Positions 53,198-63,935 of a stretch of DNA of 64,000 bases are shown piece after piece; the first letter of the stretch is position 1; each line of letters starts with the position of its first letter. The notes under the pieces were generated by a model. The model worked only from the letters and a program-made list of their open reading frames with translations. It was not told the DNA's origin and made no database searches. A program made the position numbers and the translations under genes. Origin of the DNA: Cristatella mucedo (Eukaryota > Bryozoa > Phylactolaemata > Cristatellidae). The stretch covers positions 376,001 through 440,000 of the forward strand of contig WPIO01000054.1 of NCBI GenBank assembly GCA_009760855.2, read 5' to 3'.

Positions 53198-53199
<2 letters not shown>

Positions 53200-54180
53200 G
53201 CAGGCGACTTTGGCCGACATCCTTTCCAGCCATTCAAGAGCCACTTGGGCTTCGAACTCGCTATAGAAAAGTCACCAGTATAACACATACTTGGTTCGTG
53301 TGTCTTTACAGAAGGAGACATGTGCATGCAACAAAGAAACGATGAACTCGATGATCAATGGGCATGTTTACTACTTATCGCCAACCTGCAGTGGTTACCC
53401 CTTCTCCCCCCCCCCAGTTGCATTGGTCTTTGCTACGAGTCAAGCTTAATTAGTTCTGGCACTCTGAGCTCTGGGTAGAATTCCCACGGACTCTGCAGGC
53501 TTCCGGTCTCGGTGCCAAACGGCCTTCACGTGCCAACAAGAACAGCGGTCTGGGTCGTTAAGATACGCTCCATGTTTTATTTTATAAAAATACGTGGCAA
53601 GAAAAGTGAAAATAGACCATTAAACTATCCGCAAACGTCACGGTATTTCGAAAGCAAAGCTCAAAAACTGTCTATAAAAAGCTAACGGCATCATTAGCCG
53701 ATCGTTGATAATCCATGGACGGAAGGTCAGACGAATACTCACAGCGAGCGAATGCAGTTACGGCAGGGCTGCGGGTTATTGAGCCAAGCAAGATTATGCG
53801 AGTGCTTCGGTGCAGAGCAATCATTATGTCTCTGTGTCTGTGTGTTTGCGTGTTCATAACGGAACGAAGTGACGTTGTGGTACCAGGCTAGACGACGACA
53901 TGTTGATGGTGTGTCAGCCTATCCAGTTTCGCGATTCTGTATCGACGGCAGCAACGGAACGAGACGAAATCCAATCGCAAATGCCACTTCAGACTTCAAG
54001 ATGCCAGCGTGCAGCTCAGCACCTGTAGCGAGTAGCACCGAGCGCGGCATCGAAGCAGCGCAGGTGAGAGCAGCAGCAGCAGCCTGGAATCGACTGGCCG
54101 CCGAGTAAGGGACCTAAGACGATGAAAGTCACGACGTCAAGAAGCAAGTGTAGCTGGACTATGAAGATAGTAGTAAAGTA
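53198..54180. other. unassigned sequence
   Basis: No supported gene. AAGCAGCGCAG followed by GTGAGAGC near 54,060 resembles a donor site on the plus strand, but there is no exon evidence. Confidence 0.35.
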
Positions 54181-54328
54181 CTAGCTGATTAAACAGCCTC
54201 GTTTTGCAAAGCGACAGAAGAGCCTTTACGGCTATCACCACCACTTGCAGTGGCGATAAAGGATCGCCCACCGCAGGATTCGAACCCACGACCTCGGGGC
54301 CGAGGTCGTGAAAAGCAACCGCCTTATA
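54181..54328 (-). mobile_element. SINE1 copy, head truncated
   Basis: CTAGCTGATTAAACAGCCTC, GCAAAGCGACAGAAGAGCCT, CCACCGCAGGATTCGAACCC, ACGACCTCGGGGCCGAGGTC and GTGAAAAGCAACCGCCTTAT on the plus strand. The last ~20 bases of the head are replaced by TATAGA repeats. Body and tail are well conserved. Confidence 0.9.
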
Positions 54329-54427
54329 TAGATTATATAGATAGATACGACATGTTCTGCCTCCACCACACTAACAAAGTGCGACCGAGAATCTTCCAAC
54401 AGGCTATGTGAACCATAAACCATGACC

Positions 54428-54721
<294 letters not shown>

Positions 54722-55154
54722 ATGGCTTCGACATTTCAGATGGCAGCGAGGTGCAAGCGTCCTGAACAGCACAGCGCAGTCAATCCAAGTGCCTCTCCCT
54801 CTCAGCCGAAGTATCCTGTCAATTTCTGCTTGACTCACTGAAGCCAAGCAGAATTAGGCCAAGATTGATCGAAGGCAAACACTTTTATCTAATTAAGTTT
54901 ACAGATGTTGCCGAGCAGTTGGAGTGCAGGGCGACAGTCTGACAGCACGATAAGCACGAGAATGACGGACAGGAGGATGGACTATCGACATGGGCATCGA
55001 CTCAAAACGAAAGATGTCGACAGGACGCGAAAAAACCGAGGCTGTCCGCACATCTCGGGAGGACAGGGCAGGCAATTGCACGTGCAAAATAAACACACGG
55101 CCAAGCAGCAGCAGAAAGCAGCAAAGAGATCCTTGCGACAAGGCTGAGACTTAC

Positions 55155-55223
55155 CGGATCTGATTCATCGAGGTACAGTGAGTCAAGCAGGCCAGAGTAA
55201 GTCTCCGCTTTGGACTGCACCGG
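55155..55223 (-). CDS. spectrin-repeat gene, exon 8 visible (69-bp short exon)
   Basis: 23 codons, phase 0 to 0. Acceptor CTCGTGTTTGCAG, donor GTAAGT. Encodes PVQSKAETYSGLLDSLYLDE then SDP. Both splice signals are strong, and length and phase keep the frame. It is the last exon I could find. Confidence 0.7.
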
Positions 55224-55358
55224 CTGCAAACACGAGACCGAGGAGCCATCAAGAGCCGTTGCCGAGCAGCGCAATACGAGCCACAGAAGGGCCAGCAAGT
55301 AGGATTAACACAGCTAGCACCAGCGGCCATCGGCAGCAGCACTGACGGCAGCAGCAGC

Positions 55359-55391
<33 letters not shown>

Positions 55392-58300
55392 GGTAGCAGC
55401 GGCAGCTGCAGCAGCCGGCCCCATCCTGGGATCTCGCAGTCAGCTCTCTCTTCTCGCGATCGAGAGCTGCTCGATCGCGAGAACTCGAGAGTTTTCTCTC
55501 AGGCCTGCACAAGCCGCACAGCCAGCGCAGGCGGTCACTGGGTCCCCGAGTCAGTGGCAACAAAGCAGCGGCCGCTTGCTGCGCGCCCGGACACGCCTGC
55601 GCTTCGGCTCAGCTCAGTGGCTCGGCCCAGACGCGCCCGAACGACGAGGACGACAAGTGGGGCGGCTCACCAGTGACGAACCCTCGTCGGGCGCTCCGCC
55701 GCCGCCGTTCCGGCCGCTGGCGGCCTCGCCGCCGCGTCGCTGGCGGCCGAGCAGCAGCGCCAGTCTCTCGTCGAGACGCCGCAGCGCCCGGATGCATGCA
55801 CTCGCGTGGCCGCTCTGAGCGGCTGCCGCCGTCGTCGTCGAGCCGTCCAGAGCGCTGCTCAGCACGAGAAGTGCCGCAGAGAGCAGCTCCTGGACACGCC
55901 CATGCGCGTCACGCAGGTCCCTCAGCGCCGCTGATCCCTGGGTAAAGCCGGCGCGCTCGAATCAGCATCCGGCCCGGGCATGCCCACGGCGTCGGGGAGG
56001 AGGGGCGACGGCGGCAGAGTCTAGCTGCTGCTGCAGCGGTGGCGGTGCTGCTCCGCGGCAGCTTAGCGACTTCAGACAAGTTCAGACAGCGAACTCGCCC
56101 CCCCCCCCGAGGGGGGAGGCAGGGGCCGACAGCAAGAACATTGGGAGGCAGCCAGCATCCAATCAGCAGTCGACTAGTCGACCTCTTGACCGAAATGCTT
56201 CCGAAGCATTCCTTGACGTCGTTACCACCTCTGCAGCAGCAGCAGCAGCTACAGCAGCAGCTGCAGAAGCCCTTACGCATGTGCTGACGTCGATGGAGCC
56301 GGAAGTCGCGCCCTCGGTGCGGTCGAGCCACTGCTGGATGTCCTTGACGGTCGCGTCGAACTCGCGGCAGCCGAGCAGCGCCTGGCGCAGCTTGCAGCGC
56401 CGCTCGTGAGCCGCGTCCACCATCCGGCGCCAGCCGAGGCGCATGCGGGCCACAAGAGCGGCGCGCGGGTCGGCTGCTGCCTGCGCGGCCGGCAGCAGCC
56501 GGTCCGCGAGCAGCGCCACCGAGATGACGACGCTGTGCAGTCGCTCGACCTTCTCCAGGAACACCTGCGCATGAGAGAGAGCGGAGCGCGTGGAACGGCG
56601 GCAGAAATCGCGGCGGCGGCAGCACAAGCAGCCGCGGCGCCACCATTCGCGCACGCAGCACGCGAGGCACAGCCCGATTTGCAAGTCTGACCGATTTGAG
56701 TGTCTTATTCTCCCCTGCCCTACGACAAGCTTTAAAGTGCTGTGCACGACGCTTTGTATATCAGGGCGCTAGCACGATCAGCCGCACTCGTGGTGCAGCC
56801 TTTAGCAATCCTAACATCGGCAAATATAGGTTTTGCTACCGATGCAAATGCAACCTTTCACGTTGCCTTCCTTTCACGTTTCCTTCCACGCTAGGACCCT
56901 TCCAATCTGCAGCTGCTGCTGCAGCTGCTGCTGCAGCTGCTGCTCGGCCCAAATGTGGCTCACCTGCCTGCTCTCCGGCATGCCCCTACACCATCAACTC
57001 ATCCGACATGGGACGTTAGGCTTCAGTTGCAAAGCAACCTCAAATCCTTTGCAGGTCAATTGCCCAGTTCCACAGCATATAAAGACCAGGCCTCTCAACT
57101 GACTATCACCCCGGCATCCATGGACTTGACGACACATATACAGACACATATACACAACGACGACGCATATACGACGACGCATATAAGGCGATGCATATAT
57201 GCAAAAATACAGACGCCCTGCTCTTTACGACACGTGCTTCGTCTGCATGAGCTGACATTTGTGTGCTTATGCAACATGCAACTGCAAATGCATGTTAGCA
57301 ATCATCAATCAGCTGACAGGTGTCCTTTCTATCCTACATGAATTACAGCCTATGCAAATATTTGATGATAATAATAATAATACATTTGTATAGCACCTTC
57401 AGAGAACTGAATCTCTTTCTAGGCACTTTACAGATGCTCTTTTGAAAACATTACCAAATGATTGGTGGTGACATCCGAAAGCAGCAGGCAGAGTGTAAGA
57501 ATGTATGCACGCGAAGAACGAACCACAAAGACCCACTAAATACTGTAATCAACAGATGTGCTTAAAGGTTCATTTTAAATGTCGTCACGTCAGGGGACCA
57601 TGCATTTCCTTAGACTTGAGACTTTCCTCACCTAAAACTTAGTTTCCTTAGGGAACTGCAAATAGGCTGCATCAATAATTTAACGATAATTTTGTTATTA
57701 TTCTTATTATAATTAACCATGATCATTATAACCACTCGAGGAATAATGACGGAACACCGAGCCGGGACGAATCGAGAACAATCTGTTGGATCTACGACCG
57801 AGTGGCCACGGTTGGTTGGCTCAGCCTCGGCTGGGATTCCCTCTGTCGCCCCCACCAGTCGCACGTCCAGCTGCAGCCAAGCGGCAGCATCCTTCCACCA
57901 GCCCAGCCCCCCCCCCGCCCGCTCCGACGATAACGTAATAACCGATAACAGGTCAAGGCCCACGTGCCTCATCGTGTGGCGACCAGGGCGGCGGAGCAGC
58001 GGACGGGCAGGGCAGCAGCAGCTGCAACACTTTGCCCACGCGCTCCTGCTCACCTCGAAATCCTTGATGGCTGCCTCCAGCTGCTTGAGCCGGATCGGCG
58101 CTGCCATGGCAGCGCCGGCGCTGCCGAGGGGCGTGCCCGACCACGCCCGCTGTTCGGCCTCGGCCTCGTCAAGCCAGCGCAGCACCTTCTGCGCGTCGAC
58201 CTCGATCTGCCGCTTCTGCCGCTCGCCGGCCGTCAGCGAGCGGCCGAACTCGCCTGCGGCCGACGACGACCGTGCGAGCGACGCCGCGGCGTCGGAGCCC

Positions 58301-59333
58301 TCTCCGTCGGCGGCCGACCGAGCGCCGAAGAGGGCGCGCGGCGGGCGGCGCAGCGACGCCCCGGCAGGGCCGCCTCGGTCGCGAAGCGACGGCATCAGTG
58401 AGGCGACGCTCTGGCCGAGCCCGTTAGCGCGCGCCCGCTGGAGCGGACCGAGCGCCGCAGCAGCAGCCGACGCCACGTCCGATTGGTTGATGCTGGTTAG
58501 GCTTCGGTGCCGCCTCTCCGACATGCGCCGCAGCTGGAACTCGGCGGCTGCAGGCTTGCGGCGGGCACTGGCACCTGCCGCGGGGCCGACGCCGCTGGCT
58601 CGCAGCCCGCTGCCGCCCGTGGCGCCGACTGGGTGGTCGCTGGACGATAAGCCTCCTCCCGCTCCAGAGAGTGAGCGCGGAGCGCCCGACGGCGAGGACG
58701 ATCTCGAAGTTGACCGGTGGTGGGGACGGCGGAACATCAGAGAGCTCCCTGAGCGAGAGCGTAGAGAGCTCTCGCTTGCCTCCGGCGAAGCGTCGCGGCT
58801 CGATGGTGGCGACGACGCGTGCAGCTTGTGCAGATCTGCGGCGGCACGAGAAAGAAAGAAAGATGGCGCTCGTGGCAGTTTGCAGCAGACGACGGCACTT
58901 GGCATCGCAGCAGTGGTAAAAGCAGCACCAGCAGCTCTCTTAGCGGCCGTCAGCGTCGTTCTCATTTCCAGCGCATGCTCCAACGTGATTAGACGGACAT
59001 TTACAGTTCTCCTGGGGCACTATGCAAATCTATAAAAGCTAGAATTATTCTTGCAGCCTTGTCAAGTCGCCGCAAATCGCCGCGTGCTGGAAGCAGTATG
59101 GCACCTGCGATTCGTCCTTCACGTGCTTATGCTTGCTGACACTGTGCATGCTGCCCCTAACCAGATCTGCATGCTGACCCAGTGCATGTCTCCCCTAACC
59201 ATGTTATTCATTTTGTTTGTTTATCAAGCATGATTTTACTCACCATTCAATTGCATTTCCCTTTGCAGCAAATGTAAAGCGCCTAGGGAGAGAGATTAGG
59301 TTCTCTGAGGGCGCTTTATAAAGTGCATTATTA

Positions 59334-59367
<34 letters not shown>

Positions 59368-62300
59368 GGCAGCAGTCGGCGGGCAGGCGCCTGCTGCGTG
59401 GCAGCTGCTCCATCGCTCCTCCGTTCTGCGGCGCTGGCATCCGTGTGATAACCTTAAGCGTGTGCTTATGTTTTCGAGCTAACATCAAGGGCGGCGGGAA
59501 CAGATAGCATCCGTGCAGGCAAGCACGTCGGAGGTGTCAGCCTAGCAGATTTCTTAGGCAGCTCGCATCGAGGTCGACCGAGGGCTTCAGAGTCTGCCCC
59601 TCCCAGCACCAGCCGCCGCGCACGCAACGGCGCCACTCACCTAGCGAGAGGTCAAGGCCGTTGGACCAGCTCACCGGGTCTGGGCTAGGTCCAGCGGCGA
59701 CCTTGACCTGCTGCACGAGGCCATCGTAGCTGTCTTGCAGCTCCTGCAGCAGGGCCCGCAGCTTGCCGCCAGCGCCGGCGCCCTCGCGCTCCCGCAGGCG
59801 GCCACCCAGACGGCTGACCCCGTCGAACCGCTCCGAAAGAGCCGCGAGCTCGTCCTTGACCTTGGAGGCCGACGGTCTCGATGCGCCGCTGCCGCCGCCA
59901 TCTTCGTCGCTGCCCTCGGCGGCGGCGGCTGCTGCGGGCAGCAGCTTCAAGCTGAGGCTGCCGATGTCCTGCAGCAGCAGCGAGCGCTCGCCGACGAAGC
60001 GCTCCAGGTCGGCTCGCTCGCCCTTCAGCTTCCGCACGGCCGCCTGCGTCCGGCGCAGTCGCTCGTCGAACAGGTTGCCGCACGCCGTGACCATGACCTT
60101 AAGATCGCCGCCGCCGTCCAGGCGGCCGTTGCGAGCCAGCCAGCGGTAGCGCCTATTCATCAGGTGAATCTCGGCGGCCAGCGACTCCAGCTCGGCTAGC
60201 TGCGACTCGTGCGAGCGCAGCGCCTCGTGAGCCGCTCGCTCCGACGTGGGCGGCGGCGTCCGCTCGGGCGAGACGCAGCAGCACGTCCGGTCGGCGGCCA
60301 AGTGCCGACCGAGGCGCTGCGACAGATCGTCGCACGTTTCTCGCATTTTCTTCCACAACGACCACGTCTCCTCGATCCTGGCAAAGGAGACGCACACGCG
60401 ATCGTCTCTAGCAAGTTCAACGCCACCGGCCGTGGTGGCATAGGCGGCGACCAAGCCCAGGAACTCCGGTTGCAGCTACATTACTCGTGAGGACACTCGA
60501 GCGGTTTCTCGACGCGACGATGAGAGCAAAACAGCGGACGAAGCGGAAAGTTGAAAACAAAGCTCGCTACCGAGCTTTCTAACCTTTAATCTTTAAACGA
60601 GTAGCCGGCAGCAACACACGGGAAGCTATCGGGAGGTGAGAAGGCTGGGAGGTGATGACTCAGGGACGGAGGGAGGGAGGTGATGACTAAGCACCAGTGG
60701 ACGATGCGCTTGCAACAGCCGGTGCACTCCGGTGGCTGTGATATGTAATGCTGAGGGTCCTACTTTTAGGACACGCACACGCACACACATCTCCAATTGG
60801 CCGCCAGCCAGCCCGCTGCCTCAATTCTAGCGCCACCGGCTCGAGCTGCTACATCAGCAGCATCCACTGGCGGCAGCCATCAGGAGCAAAGGCTCTCTAC
60901 TGCACGCTACTGCAATCGGCTCATTCGCGCCGGCACGGGCACGAGCTCTGCGGCGCAATCGCTCGATTGCTTTGCGCCTGTGGCACTCACCTGTCGCGCC
61001 GAGCGGCCACGGCGTCGCACAGCCGGCGCCATCGCTGCTGCAGCTCCTGCCGGGCGCAGCCGAGCGCCGCCCTCTCGGCTTCGCCGGGCGAGGCGTCCGC
61101 GTCGTGCTGCATGATGCAGTACAGGTTGATGACGGCGCCGACGCCCGGCGCACGCGCCTCCACGTCGGCCTCGAGGCGCCGCTGCTGACGCCGGCACGCC
61201 TCGATTGACAGGCGCCCGAAGCAGCGCTCCGATGACGGCGGCTGAGGCGGCAGCAACGCTGCCGCCGCCGAAGGAGCCGTGGCAGAGTCGGCGGCCGCCT
61301 CACTGCTGCGCAGCTGCAGCTGCACGTCGGCGTGCGACGTGGCCTCGGCTGCCGCCAGCCAGCTCTTCAGGCTCAGCATGCCCGACTCGAGGTCGGCAAT
61401 GGCCGACAGGATGTCCGCGAGCTTGCCCAGTCGCGCGGCGGCCAGCTCGTCCAGGTGGCGCCACTGCTGCGCCAGAGCGTCGCACACGGTGCGTACGGCA
61501 CCCGAGCAGAGTGTGTTGCCGCGCGATGCCAGCCGCTCGCCTTCGGCAAGGAGCGTGTCGACGCGCGCGCCGAGCGCGTCCTTGCGTGCGGCATAGGCCG
61601 TGCGCGCACGCTCGAGCAGAGACTCCAGCGCCAGCCCGTCGCGGTTCATGTAGTGCGCCTCGAGCTCGCGCAACTCGTCCTGCAGCCGCTCGGCGGCCAG
61701 CACCAGGTCGCGCCACTGGCGCAGCGCAGCCAGCAGGCGCCGCTCACGGCCGCCGGCTGCTGCCAGCGTCTCGTGGGCGGCCAGCTCGCACGCGGCGAGT
61801 GCTCGCTCGGCAAGAGCCGCGTCGGCGTCGGCGGCGAGCGCTCGAAGCCGCGGCAGCTGCTGCGTGCGGGCGGCGGCCAGTCGCGCAGAGACGTCCTTCA
61901 GCGAGCGAGCGTGGCGTCGGACGGCGAGCAGACGCTGCTCGAGGGCCTCGTACGACTGCGGCAGAGGCGCGGATGACGACGAGGACGGCGAGGCGTCGGA
62001 GGCGGCGACGCCTTCCAGCTTCGCGTATGCGGCCTTGACGCCGGCCTCCAGCTTGCCGGCCGCCTGCACGACGGCGACGGCACGGCGAGCCGAGTCGACG
62101 AGCTCGCCTGACGGGGCGGGCGAAAGAGAGAGATGGAGGCAATCGCGAGGACGGCAGCGGCGGCACCAGAGAAAACGTGCAACCGTCAGCAAAGGCAGGT
62201 CAGAAGCCGGAGCAGCGTGGTGCTGGCCACTCAGCAGCAAGCTTGATCTCTGCTAATTAACGTGAGAAAGTCTGTCACACTGCAAGATGGCGCACTTGCG

Positions 62301-63384
62301 GCATGCAGCAAGATGGAGAGCTGCCGCCGTCGAGTGGCAAGAGAGTTCAGTGGTGTCTTCCGTCGTGGAACTAGTGTGACTCAGAGAAGCGAGTCGACAG
62401 GCAGTGAGTGAGCTACTCATAGGGACAGATGGCGTCAGCTGTCTGGCTCCCAGCATGGCGGTGAGATGCTACAGGGCCGAGTCAGGAATAAAGCAAAATC
62501 AGCATGCCACGAATGCATGCAAGTCCACCTCCCTGAGTGCTTGAGGAGTCTGACGGGATGCAAGGTCGTCGGCTAGGGCAACATTCCATATGTGGCTAGC
62601 TAGACAATAAAAGTAACGGCTTGCCTCTTGCTGCTCGCCGGCCTAACGGCCGGACGGCCAGACAGGGAGTAGAGCATGAGCTGGCGGCGCCGCCACGTCC
62701 TTACCAATCGTACAGTCCCAGTCCAACTCTGCCCTCCTCAGCGCTGCCGACGTCTCGGCAGTGACGGTTGCATTACCGAATGCCATCACGTGTTGTGCCG
62801 ACTGTTTCAAGCAGCGCAGTAGCTGCATGAACGTGTCGAATGAGTCGTGAATAATCTAAAGAACGACAAGCATGGCCGCATCGCTGATCCCCGTGCACCC
62901 AACGAAACGGCATAGACTCCCCCCCTTCAAGTGCGCCCAAGCAAGCACTCCTGCAGACGTGTGCCCACATGGTCGCACACGAATAGATCTGCACGCTTGC
63001 CAAGCGCTCTCTCCGACCAATGGCAACGAAAGAAGCAGCTGCGAATGGCAGATGCGCCCCGAATCACGTGACGGAATCCTGCTCTCGCTTGCGCTCGCTG
63101 ACCTTGGCTAGATCGATGCACAGCCGATGGCTGGCCAACGGTGCCGGCTTCTCCCTCGGGCAGAGAGAGCTCCGAATGGCTGCCAGGACCCGAGCCACAG
63201 TCGAGTGAGCCTTCTCGTACGTCGAGAAAGCTCGGATGCGCGCGGCGACGGCCCGGTGGTTGCCAGCCAGAGCCTGGAGAAGCTGGTGCCAGTGGCACAG
63301 GAGCCTGTCGCCGGCGGGCCGGCTGCATCTGCTGACCAGCGAGTCGAGCAAAGGACGCCGCATGTGCACCTCCAGGGCGGAGGC
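55155..63384 (-). CDS. spectrin-repeat protein gene, 8 internal exons, 1,231 codons, partial
   Basis: Eight exons (63384-63103, 62855-62705, 62107-60991, 60377-59641, 58835-58054, 56564-56277, 55937-55671, 55223-55155) join in one frame with phases 0, 1, 2, 1, 0, 0, 0. Seven of the donors fit GTGAG/GTAAG well. The protein is mostly amphipathic helix with helix A-like WL motifs (SLKSWLAAAEAT, VLRWLDEAEAEQRAW, IQQWLDRTEG) and helix C-like LQQRWRRLCDAVAARRDR, the signature of spectrin repeats. A Ser/Arg-rich linker lies at about residues 763-940. Such proteins act as cytoskeletal linkers or scaffolds (spectrin, nesprin, CCDC141/SESTD1 and Kalirin-type families), but I cannot say which. The start codon and 3' end are not seen. 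Exons are much more GC-rich than the surrounding DNA. Confidence 0.8.
55338..55412. repeat. CAG/GCA trinucleotide repeat in an intron
   Basis: AGCAGCAGCGGCAGCAGCAG tract of about 70 bp between exons 7 and 8 of the spectrin-repeat gene. Confidence 0.9.
55452..55482. repeat. perfect 13-bp inverted repeat in an intron
   Basis: TCTCGCGATCGAG, 5-nt loop AGCTG, CTCGATCGCGAGA. Confidence 0.95.
55671..55937 (-). CDS. spectrin-repeat gene, exon 7 visible
   Basis: 267 bp, phase 0 to 0. Acceptor GCCGGCTTTACCCAG, donor GTGAGC. Encodes GSAALRDLRDAHGRVQELLS, AALLVLSSALDGS, CIRALRRLDERLALLLGRQR and a Gly-rich end (GGEAASGRNGGGGAPDEGSS). Confidence 0.75.
56230..56272. repeat. CAG-rich tract next to a splice donor
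   Basis: CTGCAGCAGCAGCAGCAGCT and ACAGCAGCAGCTGCAG, lying just after the exon 6 donor on the minus strand. Confidence 0.85.
56277..56564 (-). CDS. spectrin-repeat gene, exon 6 visible
   Basis: 288 bp, phase 0 to 0. Acceptor CTCTCATGCGCAG, donor GTAAGG. Encodes VFLEKVERLHSVVISVALLA, DRLLPAAQAAADPRAALVAR, CREFDATVKDIQQWLDRTEG and ATSGSIDVSTC. The last part is the start of a new spectrin repeat. Confidence 0.85.
56905..56945. repeat. CTG/CAG tract with GCAGCTGC palindromes
   Basis: Three units of GCAGCTGCTGCT in intron 5-6. Confidence 0.9.
57367..57602 (-). mobile_element. LINE A 3' end in an intron
   Basis: Minus strand: TGGTCCCCTGACGTGACGAC, TTTGTGGTTCGTTCTTCGCG, AAAGTGCCTAGAAAGAGATT and CAGTTCTCTGAAGGTGCTAT, then ACAAATGTATTATTATTATT. 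Lies between exons 5 and 6, in the same orientation as the gene. The C-terminal coding part is decayed. Confidence 0.8.
58054..58835 (-). CDS. spectrin-repeat gene, exon 5 visible (Ser/Arg-rich linker)
   Basis: 782 bp, phase 1 to 0. Acceptor CTTTCTCGTGCCGCCGCAG, donor GTGAGC. The first ~170 residues are low-complexity and rich in Ser, Arg, Pro and Ala (SSRDASPEASESSLRSRSGS, HHRSTSRSSSPSGAPRSLSG, RRHRSLTSINQSDVA). This resembles a phosphorylated flexible linker. The rest returns to helix: RQKRQIEVDAQKVLRWLDEA, EAEQRAW, LKQLEAAIKDFE. Confidence 0.8.
59110..59370 (+). mobile_element. LINE A 3' UTR and tail in an intron
   Basis: GATTCGTCCTTCACGTGCTT, ATGCTGCCCCTAACC, GTTTATCAAGCATGATTTTA and AAAGCGCCTAGGGAGAGAGA, then TTAGGTTCTCTGAGGGCGCT and a (TTA)n tail of about 35 bp. 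Inserted antisense to the gene between exons 4 and 5. The long clean tail suggests a recent insertion. Confidence 0.9.
59641..60377 (-). CDS. spectrin-repeat gene, exon 4 visible
   Basis: 737 bp, phase 2 to 1. Acceptor GTCTCCTTTGCCAG, donor GTGAGT. Encodes IEETWSLWKKMRETCDDLSQ, HESQLAELESLAAEIHLMNR, RYRWLARNGRLD, QAAVRKLKGERADLERFVGE and LLQELQDSYDGLVQQVKVAA, with an acidic Gly-rich insert (AEGSDEDGGGSGASRPSASK). Confidence 0.85.
60991..62107 (-). CDS. spectrin-repeat gene, exon 3 visible (largest)
   Basis: 1,117 bp, phase 1 to 2. Acceptor CGCCCGCCCCGTCAG, donor GTGAGT. Encodes about 372 residues with at least three spectrin-like repeats: LVDSARRAVAVVQAAGKLEA, LRQWRDLVLAAERLQDELRE, QQWRHLDELAAARLGKLADI, LSLKSWLAAAEATSHADVQL and LQQRWRRLCDAVAARRDR. 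A short Ala/Pro-rich interruption (SATAPSAAAALLPPQPPSSE) lies in one repeat. Confidence 0.85.
62705..62855 (-). CDS. spectrin-repeat gene, exon 2 visible
   Basis: 151 bp, phase 0 to 1. Acceptor TTGTCGTTCTTTAG, donor GTAAGG. Encodes IIHDSFDTFMQLLRCLKQSA, QHVMAFGNATVTAETSAALR and RAELDWDCTI. Confidence 0.75.
63103..63384 (-). CDS. spectrin-repeat gene, exon 1 of those visible
   Basis: 94 codons, phase 0 to 0. Acceptor CCTTCTATCGTCCTGCAG. The protein starts ASALEVHMRRPLLDSLVSRC and continues CHWHQLLQALAGNHRAVAAR, IRAFSTYEKAHSTVARVLAA. The proposed donor AAG|GTCAGC is weaker than the others, so the 3' limit is less certain. It may not be the gene's first exon because an acceptor precedes it. Confidence 0.65.
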
Positions 63385-63454
63385 CTGCAGGACGATAGAA
63401 GGGGGCGTAGCGGTGAAGGCCCGCGGCGACCGCCAGCAACAAAAAAAAAAAATC

Positions 63455-63606
63455 CTAGCTGATTAAACAGCCTCTTTTTGTATAGCGACAGAAGAGCCTT
63501 CACGGCTATCACCGCCGCTTGCAGTGGCGATAAAGGACCGCCCACCGCAGGAATCGAACCCACGACCTCGGGACAGAGGTCGTGAAAGCAACCGCCTTAC
63601 CTAAGT
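63455..63606 (-). mobile_element. SINE1 copy
   Basis: CTAGCTGATTAAACAGCCTC, TTTTTGTATAGCGACAGAAG, CGCAGGAATCGAACCCACGA and CCTCGGGACAGAGGTCGTGA on the plus strand. On the minus strand a T run follows the 3' end (A12 at 63,441-63,452 on the plus strand). The last ~20 bases of the head are altered. It lies just upstream of the first visible spectrin-repeat exon. Confidence 0.9.
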
Positions 63607-63680
63607 GAGCTGCATGCATGCACACAGCAGCAAAGGTGACACCGACATGACACCGAGCCAGCGGTCAGCAGGCATCCCGT
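63607..63680. other. no recognised feature
   Basis: Short gap before the simple repeats. Confidence 0.35.
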
Positions 63681-63748
63681 CTAGCTATATATATATATAG
63701 CTAGATATATATATATATATATATATATGTATATGTGTGTATAGATAG

Positions 63749-63789
<41 letters not shown>

Positions 63790-63818
63790 TATATATATAT
63801 AGATATATATATGTATAT
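63681..63818. repeat. (TA)n-rich tract
   Basis: TA/TAGA/TATG microsatellite. It begins with a perfect 24-bp palindrome (CTAGCTATATAT and its complement). Confidence 0.95.
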
Positions 63819-63935
63819 CCCATATTCCTTCTTTTCGTCACAAAGCAAAGCGATTAGGCGATTTGCGATAGGCCACTTTAGAGAGACGCAGAGGAGCCGG
63901 GGCCGCACGGACACGAGGCAGCAGCAGCTTCGAGC

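Noticed and set aside
57719-59035. 438-codon plus-strand frame
   Set aside because: It is the antisense shadow of the GC-rich spectrin-repeat exon 5 on the minus strand and of its flanking introns.
61205-62038. 277-codon plus-strand frame rich in Arg/Ala/Pro
   Set aside because: Antisense shadow of exon 3 of the spectrin-repeat gene. The minus frame has helical periodicity and valid splice sites.
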